A DNA stretch of 7,192 nt from Planctomycetota bacterium (GTDB lineage Bacteria > Planctomycetota > Planctomycetia > Pirellulales > UBA1268): the NCBI GenBank assembly GCA_003669255.1, contig QWPO01000110.1, positions 1 to 7,192 of the forward strand, given 5' to 3'. The position numbers and the translations under genes were made by a program. Under the pieces are notes generated by a model. The model did not search any database. It was not told the DNA's origin and saw only the letters and a list, made by a program, of their open reading frames with translations. This document shows positions 1-6,363 of this stretch, piece by piece. Within the stretch, counting starts at the first letter, position 1. Each line of letters starts with the position of its first letter.

Positions 1-283
1 ATTCCGAGAGCGAACCCAAAGACGCCCGGTTCACGCCGAACCGCTTGCGGACCTTGTCGAGGGCGCAGGCCCGCTGCAGGTCGCGAAGGCTCTCGATCGC
101 CGGGCTGAACAGCGACATCAGGATCAGGGCGCAGTACTGATCCATGAACAGCCGGCGATTGCCGGCTCTATCGCGTTCGGTGCCCACCTTCCGCAGCCGC
201 GAAAGCAGCGGACGGATCTTCCGCAGGCACTTCAGCCCCTGCACATCCTGATCACGAATCTCGCGATTCCTGCTCATAGCCAT
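1..283 (-). CDS. IS4-type transposase, N-terminal fragment cut by the window edge
   Basis: An open frame reads leftward from an ATG at 283 (a second ATG lies two codons in, at 277) and runs uninterrupted for 94 codons to the window edge. The peptide begins MAMSRNREIRDQ. Around residues 47-94 it has a hydrophobic stretch, MDQYCALILMSLFSP, then ESLRDLQRA and ASLGSLSE. I recognise this as the N-terminal region of IS4-type transposases found in planctomycete genomes, in which 'DQYC..I...F.P...SLR.LQ' precedes a conserved 'ASLGSLSE'. The catalytic DDE residues would lie beyond the edge, so it cannot be judged whether the enzyme is intact. No strong Shine-Dalgarno sequence precedes either ATG, which is common for transposases. 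The family assignment rests on memory of similar sequences. A different DDE family, or a decayed copy, is possible. Confidence 0.62.
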   Translation of the reverse strand, partial: MAMSRNREIRDQDVQGLKCLRKIRPLLSRLRKVGTERDRAGNRRLFMDQYCALILMSLFSPAIESLRDLQRACALDKVRKRFGVNRASLGSLSE

Positions 284-422
284 GACGGGCACGATACCGT
301 CGTACCCATCGGCGCGCAACTCTCCCTGGATTGCTCAGATTGCCGAGTCGCCAGGGCGCATCTCCCGTGCCGAACGGGATTGCCTGGAGGGCCGAGGCGA
401 ACGTCAGGCGACGGGCATGGGC
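284..422. other. Non-coding stretch between transposase start and 58-bp repeats
   Basis: I see no convincing gene here. Short open frames on both strands have no recognisable motif, no good ribosome binding site and no consistent codon use. If the transposase belongs to an insertion sequence, one terminal inverted repeat should lie in this stretch. It cannot be identified because the other end of the element is outside the window. The only local structure noticed is the nested dyad at 351-387. Confidence 0.45.
351..387. other. Nested inverted repeat upstream of the transposase
   Basis: A perfect 6-bp dyad, TCCCGT/ACGGGA (363-368 and 374-379, 5-nt loop), sits inside a 5-bp outer dyad, CCAGG/CCTGG (351-355 and 383-387). 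The two arms are offset by a few unpaired bases. It has no T-run on either side, so it is not a standard intrinsic terminator. It lies 68-104 bp upstream of the transposase start, where an element end or leader structure could sit. Dyads this short arise easily by chance in GC-rich DNA. Confidence 0.25.
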
Positions 423-480
423 AGCCCCGAGCCCACGGCGAGTCGGGAAGGCACACAGGTTGCCAACCTGTGCTACGAGA
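423..480 (+). repeat. 58-bp palindromic repeat unit, copy 1
   Basis: This is the first of two directly adjacent 58-bp units. It begins AGCCCCGAG, continues through a conserved GGCGAGTC.GGAAG segment, and ends with the palindromic core CACAGGTTG-C-CAACCTGTG at 454-472 (9-bp perfect arms around one base), followed by CTACGAG. The core could form a hairpin or cruciform, or act as a binding site for a dimeric protein. No T-run follows it on either strand, so simple intrinsic termination is not indicated. I recall similar palindromes as common between genes in planctomycetes, but their function is unknown to me. Confidence 0.85.
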
Positions 481-538
481 AGCCCCGAGCGCGCGGCGAG
501 TCAGGAAGATACACAGGTTGACAACCTGTGCTACGGGG
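481..538 (+). repeat. 58-bp palindromic repeat unit, copy 2 (tandem)
   Basis: This is a direct tandem copy of the preceding unit at exactly 58-bp spacing, with the same AGCCCCGAG start and the core CACAGGTTG-A-CAACCTGTG at 512-530. The arms match perfectly and only the central base differs from copy 1. A few substitutions separate the copies upstream of the core (for example GAAGGC versus GAAGAT). It lies 30 bp downstream of the stop codon of the leftward HEAT-repeat gene, so the pair occupies that gene's 3' untranslated region. Transcript-end protection or weak termination is possible there. Confidence 0.85.
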
Positions 539-567
539 GACCAATACTCCGCGCATGCATCGCTTCG

Positions 568-1437
568 TCACCCCCGGCGGGGATCGAAGCTCGCTGGCGG
601 GGCGTGACGGGTCGCGAGCCAGACGCGCCAGCCACGGGCGTCCCACTCGAAGTTTGTGCCGGTGAGTGCCACGAGCGCCTCGAGCACGCGATCGTTCCGC
701 ACCGACACCGTGGATCGCTTCGGTCCGCCCCCCATTGACAGGCCGCCGCCCGAGGGCGTGAAGGTCGCTGACGTCGAGCCTTCTGGCTTCCCGTCACCGC
801 TCACCACGACGTGCTGCGTTTCGAGGGCATCGACGAGCGGCCCGACGGCCGAGGGCACGCCGAGCCGGCCGAGCGCTTCGGCGGCACGATTCACCTGCGC
901 GTTGTCGGCGCTCCTGAGCGCCGCCACCAGCGTGGGCACGGCGACGTGCGGGCCGATCACCGTGAGCCGCTCAACGGCGGCGATCCTCGTCTCGGGATCG
1001 GGATGGTCGAGCGCCGCGGCCACCAGCACGCCAACCGCATCGGATGAGCGGATCCGCGAGAGCGCCTCCACATACCAGCTGCGCACCTGAAAGACCGGCT
1101 CCTTGGCCAGCGCCGCAGCGACCGCCGGTACCGCCGCCGGATCGGAGATCTCGCGAATCTCCTCGGCTGCCTGGTCGGCCTGCGCCGACTGATCGATCTG
1201 CCGCCGCAGTCGCTCGAGCTTTCCATTCCATTCCTTCTGGGCGAGCATCACCCGCTCGGCCCGCTCGATCAACTCAATCTCCTGGGCGGTTCGCCAGCCG
1301 CCGCGGTAGCGGACGTATCCCCGTTCGGCCATCAGTTCCTGCTGGGTGGGCTTCGCCGGCTCGTCGGCGGTGGCCACGAGGGTCGAGGCGACGGCCACGA
1401 GAACCGCCAGGCAGAGGTGTGTTCGTCGCGGGATCAT
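568..1437 (-). CDS. Exported HEAT-repeat protein
   Basis: The protein has 289 residues. Residues 1-24 form a Sec-type signal peptide: basic MIPRR start, hydrophobic core LCLAVLVAVASTLV, and a likely cleavage after ATA at 22-24. A GYVRYRGGW motif (40-48) is followed by a charged, probably helical segment (52-82) rich in Glu, Arg and Leu. Residues 93-205 contain alpha-helical HEAT-like repeats with the pattern 'DP.AVP.L..AL....VR....EAL..I'. A Gly/Ser-rich linker (about 212-240) leads to a short C-terminal segment ending EALVALTGTNFEWDARGWRVWLA. HEAT repeats are generally protein-binding scaffolds. The protein is probably periplasmic and has no visible catalytic motif. The frame stays open upstream to 1950, but that part overlaps the gspF-like gene; the ATG at 1437 is chosen because the signal peptide starts there. 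It lies 47 bp downstream of the gspF-like gene and is probably co-transcribed with it. The precise role is unknown. Confidence 0.85.
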   Translation of the reverse strand: MIPRRTHLCLAVLVAVASTLVATADEPAKPTQQELMAERGYVRYRGGWRTAQEIELIERAERVMLAQKEWNGKLERLRRQIDQSAQADQAAEEIREISDPAAVPAVAAALAKEPVFQVRSWYVEALSRIRSSDAVGVLVAAALDHPDPETRIAAVERLTVIGPHVAVPTLVAALRSADNAQVNRAAEALGRLGVPSAVGPLVDALETQHVVVSGDGKPEGSTSATFTPSGGGLSMGGGPKRSTVSVRNDRVLEALVALTGTNFEWDARGWRVWLATRHAPPASFDPRRG

Positions 1438-1457
1438 GGCAGTGATCTCGGCTCCGG

Positions 1458-1478
1458 CCCGGTCGGGCCTTGACCGGG
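1458..1478 (-). other. GC-rich hairpin between the gspF-like and HEAT genes
   Basis: A perfect 7-bp inverted repeat, CCCGGTC/GACCGGG, with a 7-nt loop occupies much of the 47-bp gap between the two leftward genes. No U-run follows it in the direction of transcription, so it is not a typical terminator. It might modulate read-through, protect an mRNA end, or affect translation of the downstream HEAT gene. It could also be a chance feature of GC-rich DNA. Confidence 0.35.
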
Positions 1479-1484
1479 TGCCGG

Positions 1485-2516
1485 TCACGGCAGCCGGGCC
1501 GCGTCGTGAATCATTCTCGCATAGGTTGCGGCCACGCGGATCACGACCGCGGCCACCAGGCAAGCGACGAGGCTCCACGTCAGGAATCCCGCAGCCTGTA
1601 CGGCCGCCGCAAACCCCCGCGCCGCCGACTCGTCGAGATGGTCGGCCACGCGGTCGAGCGCCTCGGCAGTGGTGCCGGTCGCTTCGCCCACAGCCACCGC
1701 CTCGATCACGGCCCTTGGGAGCCGGCTGGTGGCTCCAAGCGTCTCCGGCAGATCGCGGCCGTTCCGCAGGAGGTCCTCCACCCGGCGCCGGTCGCAGCCG
1801 AAGCCGGGAGCCGCGTGGGTCGCGAGTTCCACCATCTCGCCGACGCTGACACCCGCGTGCGCTGCCAGCGACGCGGCTCGGCACCAAGCCGCCGCCTCCG
1901 CTGCGACCGCAGCCGGGCCGATGAGTGGCAGGCGACGGCCGATTCTCCACGCCCAGCCTCGCCGCCGCCAGCTGCTCCGCGCGGCAACTGCCGCCACGGC
2001 GATCGCGACGACCGTCGCGGCGAGCCCTAAGAGAAACAGCGTCGCGCCCCGTTGGCCCCCGAGCCCAAGGCCGAGAAAGTCGAGGGGCGCACCGTCGAGG
2101 CCGCGAGCAAACCCTGAGACGATGATCATCGCCACGATCGCGAGCACCGCCACAACGAGCCGGATGGCCGGACCGACGAGCGCGGCGCGGAGGGTGCGCC
2201 GGGTGGCGATCGAACGCGAGAGCGTCTTGGCCGTTTCGTCGAGCACCTCGGCGAGCCGGCCGGTGCGGTCACCCACAAGGAGCATGCCGGCCACGAGATC
2301 GGGAATCGCGCCGGTGGCGGCACACGCCTCGCCGAGCCCGTCGCCGGCCCTGAGTCGGGCGGCCACGCGTTCCAGCGCCGGCCGCCACCGACCGGGCACC
2401 CGACCCGCCTCAGACGCCCAGGCACGCCGCAGGTCGATGCCAGCGCCAACCGCGATGGACAGCCGGTGGAGGATGTCCGCGAGCACCGCGTCGGGGATTC
2501 GTCCCGAGCCTGCCAT
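1485..2516 (-). CDS. Type II secretion / type IV pilus F-family inner-membrane protein (GspF/PilC-like)
   Basis: The product is a 343-residue integral membrane protein with the F-family plan. A first cytoplasmic helical domain (about 11-110) contains GDRTGRLAEVLDETAKTL at 82-99, which matches the family 'GE.sG.L...L...a' signature. A membrane segment follows at about 115-137 and a second at about 158-180. The second F domain (about 205-305) repeats the signature as VGEATGTTAEALDRVADHL (276-294). A final membrane helix lies at about 307-331. F proteins sit in the inner membrane and contact the assembly ATPase in type II secretion and type IV pilus machines. The length is somewhat shorter than the roughly 400 residues of classical GspF. 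The ATG at 2516 is preferred over one 24 codons upstream because GAGAGGG lies 5 nt before it and the extra residues look like leader DNA. No gspE, gspD or pseudopilin gene is in view, so the machine it serves is unknown. Confidence 0.85.
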   Translation of the reverse strand: MAGSGRIPDAVLADILHRLSIAVGAGIDLRRAWASEAGRVPGRWRPALERVAARLRAGDGLGEACAATGAIPDLVAGMLLVGDRTGRLAEVLDETAKTLSRSIATRRTLRAALVGPAIRLVVAVLAIVAMIIVSGFARGLDGAPLDFLGLGLGGQRGATLFLLGLAATVVAIAVAAVAARSSWRRRGWAWRIGRRLPLIGPAAVAAEAAAWCRAASLAAHAGVSVGEMVELATHAAPGFGCDRRRVEDLLRNGRDLPETLGATSRLPRAVIEAVAVGEATGTTAEALDRVADHLDESAARGFAAAVQAAGFLTWSLVACLVAAVVIRVAATYARMIHDAARLP

Positions 2517-2618
2517 CCTCGCCCTCTCTGCCCGAGTTCCGCCCACGAACGCGGCCGTTCTAACACACACCGCCCCCATCTGGTACAACCGCCGGCCTCG
2601 CCTCCTGACACCTCTTCC
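2517..2618. promoter_or_regulatory. Divergent intergenic region between the gspF-like gene and tyrA
   Basis: This 102-bp spacer separates two divergently oriented genes, so promoters for both transcripts should lie here or overlap the gene starts. The only AT-richer patches are TTCTAA (2558-2563) and TGGTACAAC (2581-2589). They resemble weak promoter hexamers (TACAAC as a -10 for tyrA; TTGTAC and TAGAAC for the leftward gene), but the spacing between them is about 20 bp, longer than the sigma-70 optimum. No operator-like dyad or riboswitch fold was recognised. The promoter function is inferred from gene layout, not from a strong motif. Confidence 0.4.
2522..2528 (-). promoter_or_regulatory. 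Ribosome binding site of the gspF-like gene
   Basis: On the minus strand the sequence reads GAGAGGG, then CGAGG, then ATG. The purine-rich AGAGGG with a 5-nt spacer supports the start at 2516 over the upstream in-frame ATG at 2588. Confidence 0.6.
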
Positions 2619-3473
2619 ATGACTTCAAGAGCCCACTGGCCCGTCGTCGCGATCGTGGGCGTGGGCATGATCGGTGGCTCCATCGGCAAGGCCATCCGGG
2701 CCCGCCGGCTCGCCAGCCGCGTGCTCGGCATCGGTCGTTCCGCCGAGTCGCTCGCGGTGGCGAAGAAGAACGGGTGCGTGACCGACACGGCCACCGACGT
2801 GGCAGCTGCGGCTGACGCGGATCTCGTCGTGGTGACAGCGGGCGTGGGGGCGATCCCCACGCTGCTCGATGCGGTTGATGCGGTGATTCGCCCGGGCACG
2901 CTCCTCACCGACGCGGGCAGCACCAAGGCATCGATCGTCTCGGGGTGGGAGCGGAAGCGGCGCAGCCGCCGCGGTCGCTTCGTCGGCAGCCATCCGATCG
3001 CAGGCAGCCACCGCCGCGGCTCGGCGGCCGCCGATGGCGACCTGTTCGCCGGCCGCGTCGCCGTGGTCACGCCAGCGAAGGCGACACCGCGACTCGACGC
3101 CGACGCCATCGGCGACTTCTGGGCGTCGCTTGGCTCGACCGTCTACATGATGCCACCCCGCGAGCACGACCGGATTCTTGCGAGCACCAGCCACGTCCCG
3201 CACCTGGTCGCGGCCGCCCTTGCGGCGGCCACGCCACCCGCGGCCCGCACGTTCACCGCCGGCGGCTGGCGCGACACCACGCGGATCGCCGCGGGCGACC
3301 CCGAACTCTGGGCCGACATCCTCCTCGACAACGCCGGGGAAGTCGGCGACTCGATGAAGCGGTTCGCCGCCGCCGCGGAGAAACTGCTTGCGGCGATCGA
3401 GCGCGGTGACCGCCGCCGGCTCGTTGAACTCCTCACCCGCGCCAAGGACAGCCGCGATGCTCTGGGAAGTTGA
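2619..3473 (+). CDS. tyrA: Prephenate dehydrogenase (tyrosine biosynthesis)
   Basis: The enzyme has 284 residues, usual for monofunctional TyrA. It oxidatively decarboxylates prephenate to 4-hydroxyphenylpyruvate with NAD(P)+ in the cytoplasm, or acts on arogenate in some lineages. The Rossmann nucleotide-binding loop is GVGMIGGS at 14-21. DAGSTK (98-103), SHPIAGSH (124-131), SHVPH (191-195) and GGWRDTTRIA (215-224) are hallmark motifs of the family; the histidines of the HPIAG and SHVPH motifs and the arginine of the TRIA motif correspond to known active-site positions. No chorismate mutase or C-terminal ACT domain is present, so feedback control by tyrosine through an ACT domain is not expected. 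The ATG at 2619 is chosen because the Rossmann strand follows within ten residues; the frame is open back to 2466, but that extension runs into the divergent gspF-like gene. No clear Shine-Dalgarno precedes the start. The 3' end overlaps purL by 17 bp. Confidence 0.93.
   Translation: MTSRAHWPVVAIVGVGMIGGSIGKAIRARRLASRVLGIGRSAESLAVAKKNGCVTDTATDVAAAADADLVVVTAGVGAIPTLLDAVDAVIRPGTLLTDAGSTKASIVSGWERKRRSRRGRFVGSHPIAGSHRRGSAAADGDLFAGRVAVVTPAKATPRLDADAIGDFWASLGSTVYMMPPREHDRILASTSHVPHLVAAALAAATPPAARTFTAGGWRDTTRIAAGDPELWADILLDNAGEVGDSMKRFAAAAEKLLAAIERGDRRRLVELLTRAKDSRDALGS
3444..3448 (+). promoter_or_regulatory. Ribosome binding site of purL inside tyrA
   Basis: AAGGA lies 8 nt before the ATG at 3457, within the last codons of tyrA. 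It supports this start over the upstream in-frame ATG at 3388 and implies that purL translation begins where tyrA translation ends. Confidence 0.65.
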
Positions 3474-6363
3474 CGTCTCGCTCCGCGATGCCGCCGGCGA
3501 CCATGCCGCCCGCGAGGTGATCGCAGGAGCGGCGGCGCTCGGCATCCCGGCCTGTGGTCGGGGCCGCACCGCGGCGGGCTGGCTGGTCGAGGGCGACCTT
3601 TCCCGCGACGAGGCCGAACGGCTTGCCGCCACCCTGTTTGCCGACCCGGTGACCGAATCATCCGTTGTGGATGAGATCGGCGCGGCCCGCCTGACACAGC
3701 CCCTCGACGGCCTGCCGACGGTGGTGCACGTGCTTCCCAAGGCGGGCGTGACGGATCCCGCCGGCCTCACGGCACAGGCCGCCGCCGCGGCCCTCGGCCA
3801 CCGTGTCGTGGTCCGCAGCCTGCGGAAATACTGGCTGCCCGCGCTCGACGCCGCCGACATCAGCCGCCTCGCGGAAAAACTGCTCGCCAACGACGCCATC
3901 CAGGATGTCGTCGTCGGTCCGCTCGCGATCTCGTCCCTCTCCGGGGGCCGCACGTGGTCGTTTGCCCAGGAGACGATCCCGCTCGCAGGCCTCGACGACG
4001 CCGCTCTTGAGAAACTCAGCCGCGAGCGGTGCCTGGCCCTCACCGTCCGCGAACTGCACGCCGTTCGCGATCACTTCGCCACAGTTGGCCGCGAGCCCTT
4101 CGAGATCGAACTGGAGACGATCGCACAGACCTGGAGCGAACACTGCTGCCACAAGACGCTTACGAGCGCCGTCGATCACGTGGGCCCCGCCGGTGAGGCC
4201 CGCTACGACAACCTCCTGAAAGAAACGGTGTTTGCCGCCACACGCACCATCCGCGAGACGCTCGGCCCCAGCGACTGGTGCGTGAGCGTGTTCAAGGACA
4301 ACTCCGGCGTGGTGCGGTTCGATGGCGATCACGACATCTGCGTGAAGGTGGAGACGCACAACCATCCCTCGGCGATCGAGCCGTATGGCGGCGCGGCGAC
4401 GGGGCTTGGCGGCGTGATCCGCGACGTGCTTGGCACGGGCCTGGGTGCCAAGCCGATCGCCAACCTCGACGTGTTCTGCGTGGCCCCGTCCGACACGCCG
4501 GCCGCTGAGATTCCGCCGGGGGTCATCCATCCGCAGCGGCTGCTCGCGGGCGTGGCCGCAGGGGTCCGCGACTACGGCAACCGCATGGGCATCCCCACGA
4601 TCGCCGGCGCCGTCGCCTTCCATCCGGGCTACATCGGCAACCCGCTCGTGTTCTGCGGCACGGTGGGGATCATGCCCCGGGGCCACGCGGATGCCGCCGT
4701 GCATCCGGGCGATCTCGTCGTGGTGGCCGGCGGCCGCACCGGCCGCGACGGCATCCACGGCGCCACCTTTTCGAGCATCGAACTGACGAGCGAGAGCGAG
4801 ACGGAGAGCGGTGGCGCCGTGCAGATCGGCCACGCGATCAACGAGAAGATGCTCACCGATTTCGTGCTCGAGGCCTCGCGGCAGCAACTCTTCCATGCGA
4901 TCACCGACTGTGGAGCCGGCGGTCTCTCAAGCGCGGTGGGCGAGATGGGGGCCACGCTCGGCGCCGACGTTGATCTCGACCGCGTGCCGCTGAAGTACGA
5001 GGGACTGTCGGCAACCGAGGCCTGGATCTCGGAGGCACAGGAGCGGATGGTGCTCGCCGTGGCTCCGGCCGACTGGCCGGCGCTCGTGAAAATCGCCGCC
5101 GACGAGGGCGTCGAGGCGACGGCGATCGGCACCTTCACCGGCTCGGGCCGGATCGTGCTTAAGTGGCAGGGCCGGGTCGCTGGCGAACTCGACTGCCACT
5201 TCCTCCACGAGGGCCGGCCACGACAGCGGCTCGTGTCTCGCTCCGTGCCGGTGCCTCAGGAGCCGCTTGCCTGGTCGGGCGTCGCTTCGGTGGCCGCCGC
5301 GGTCGTCGAGGTGCTTGCGCTGCCCGACGTCGCGAGCAAGGAGCGGATCGTCCGGCAGTACGACCATGAGGTGCAGGGCTGCTCGGTGCTCAAGCCGCTG
5401 CTGGGACCCGGCGAAGGCCCGGCCGATGGCACGGTGATCCGCGGCGTGCTCGGCCGCAACCGCGGGATCGTGCTCGGCGTGGGGCTCCGCCACCACATCG
5501 GCCGGCTCGATCCCTATCAGATGGCCGCCGGCGGGATCGTGGAAGCGATTGCCAACGCCGTGGCCGCCGGCGCTGACCCTGACCGGATCGCCCTGCTCGA
5601 CAACTTCTGCTGGGGCGACACAAGGCGGGCCGACTCGCTGGGCACACTCGTCGAGGCCTGCCGCGCCTGCCATGATCTGGCGATCGCGCTGGCAGCGCCG
5701 TTCGTGAGCGGCAAAGACAGCCTCAACAATGTGTTCGCCTACACCGACGCCGCGGGCGCGGCCCGCGAGATCTCGATCCCTCCGACACTGCTCATCACCG
5801 CGATGGGACAACTGGACGACGTCCGGCGCGCGGTGTCGCCCGATCTCAAGGCCGCGGGCAATCGCCTGGCAGTCGTGGGCGAGACGAGGCCCGACATGGC
5901 GGGCAGTCAGCTGGCGCTCACGGGCCGCGTGAGCGGTGGCGATGTGCCGACCGTCGACGTCGCCGCCTTCCGGGCCGCGATCCGTGCCGTGTCCGCGGCC
6001 CGCCGCGGCGGGCTCGTGCAGTCGTGCCACGACGTCTCAGACGGCGGTCTCGCGGCGGCGGTCGCCGAAATGGCGATCGCCGGCAAGCTCGGCGCGCGGT
6101 TCGTGCTCGCCGACGTGCCGGCCACGAGCGGAGCCGCCAACCACGATCTCGCGATCGCCTTCGCCGAGACCCCGGGCCGATTCGTCTGCGAGGTGCGGCC
6201 CGAGCACGCCGCCGAGTTTGCTCGGTGCATGGATGGCGTGCGGTTCGCGTGGGTCGGCGAGGTGATGTCGTCCCCCGACCTCGAGGTGGTCTCGACGACG
6301 GGCACGATCGATCGCGTCGCCGTCGACCGCCTGGCACGGGCGTGGCATGGGGAGAACGTTTGA
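3457..6363 (+). CDS. purL: Phosphoribosylformylglycinamidine synthase, PurL subunit with fused PurS-like domains
   Basis: The protein has 968 residues. It is the ATP-dependent synthetase that converts FGAR to FGAM in de novo purine synthesis, using ammonia delivered by the PurQ glutaminase. The N-terminus holds what look like two successive PurS-like domains, at about 1-75 and 87-155; the second has PKAGVTDPAGLTAQ followed by RSLRKYWL and LLANDAIQDVVV, close to the PurS pattern. A linker then leads to the catalytic core: TWSEHCCHKT (225-234, catalytic His region), KVETHNHPSAIEPYGGAATG (297-316) in the first ATP-binding half, GRDGIHGATFSS (429-440), DCGAGGLSSAVGEM (484-497), then the second half with YDHEVQG (635-641), SGKDSLNN (751-758) and SCHDVSDGGLAAAVAEM (856-872). 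It is longer than small PurL (about 740) and shorter than the fused enzyme of enterobacteria (about 1300), because it has PurS-like domains but no glutaminase. Translation is probably coupled to tyrA. Confidence 0.95.
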   Translation: MLWEVDVSLRDAAGDHAAREVIAGAAALGIPACGRGRTAAGWLVEGDLSRDEAERLAATLFADPVTESSVVDEIGAARLTQPLDGLPTVVHVLPKAGVTDPAGLTAQAAAAALGHRVVVRSLRKYWLPALDAADISRLAEKLLANDAIQDVVVGPLAISSLSGGRTWSFAQETIPLAGLDDAALEKLSRERCLALTVRELHAVRDHFATVGREPFEIELETIAQTWSEHCCHKTLTSAVDHVGPAGEARYDNLLKETVFAATRTIRETLGPSDWCVSVFKDNSGVVRFDGDHDICVKVETHNHPSAIEPYGGAATGLGGVIRDVLGTGLGAKPIANLDVFCVAPSDTPAAEIPPGVIHPQRLLAGVAAGVRDYGNRMGIPTIAGAVAFHPGYIGNPLVFCGTVGIMPRGHADAAVHPGDLVVVAGGRTGRDGIHGATFSSIELTSESETESGGAVQIGHAINEKMLTDFVLEASRQQLFHAITDCGAGGLSSAVGEMGATLGADVDLDRVPLKYEGLSATEAWISEAQERMVLAVAPADWPALVKIAADEGVEATAIGTFTGSGRIVLKWQGRVAGELDCHFLHEGRPRQRLVSRSVPVPQEPLAWSGVASVAAAVVEVLALPDVASKERIVRQYDHEVQGCSVLKPLLGPGEGPADGTVIRGVLGRNRGIVLGVGLRHHIGRLDPYQMAAGGIVEAIANAVAAGADPDRIALLDNFCWGDTRRADSLGTLVEACRACHDLAIALAAPFVSGKDSLNNVFAYTDAAGAAREISIPPTLLITAMGQLDDVRRAVSPDLKAAGNRLAVVGETRPDMAGSQLALTGRVSGGDVPTVDVAAFRAAIRAVSAARRGGLVQSCHDVSDGGLAAAVAEMAIAGKLGARFVLADVPATSGAANHDLAIAFAETPGRFVCEVRPEHAAEFARCMDGVRFAWVGEVMSSPDLEVVSTTGTIDRVAVDRLARAWHGENV
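6349..6354 (+). promoter_or_regulatory. Ribosome binding site of purQ inside purL
   Basis: GGGGAG lies 9 nt upstream of the purQ ATG at 6364, inside the last codons of purL. It is a strong site that supports this start and would allow reinitiation by ribosomes finishing purL. Confidence 0.65.

Noticed and set aside
423..538. Possible CRISPR array
   Set aside because: There are only two units, and the similarity spans the full 58-bp period with no unique spacers between conserved repeats; no cas genes are present.
331..738. Small plus-strand open frames across the repeats and the HEAT gene's 3' end
   Set aside because: They read through the repeat units and antisense to the HEAT gene, with no motif or ribosome binding site.
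1438..1950. N-terminal extension of the HEAT-repeat gene up to an ATG at 1950
   Set aside because: The added 171 residues overlap the gspF-like gene in another frame, are Arg/Gly/Pro-rich, and would bury the signal peptide internally.
2466..2618. N-terminal extension of tyrA from an ATG at 2466
   Set aside because: It would run into the divergent gspF-like gene, and the extra 51 residues precede the usual Rossmann start without any family resemblance.
2625..4043. Long open frame of 472 codons on the minus strand opposite tyrA and purL
   Set aside because: It is antisense to two genes with full catalytic motifs, and its translation is low-complexity Arg/Ala/Ser-rich, typical of shadow frames in GC-rich DNA.
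3658..6030. Two long minus-strand open frames (3658-4896 and 4927-6030) opposite purL
   Set aside because: Their His/Arg/Ala/Gly-rich translations mirror the purL codons, with no recognisable domain and no independent ribosome binding site.
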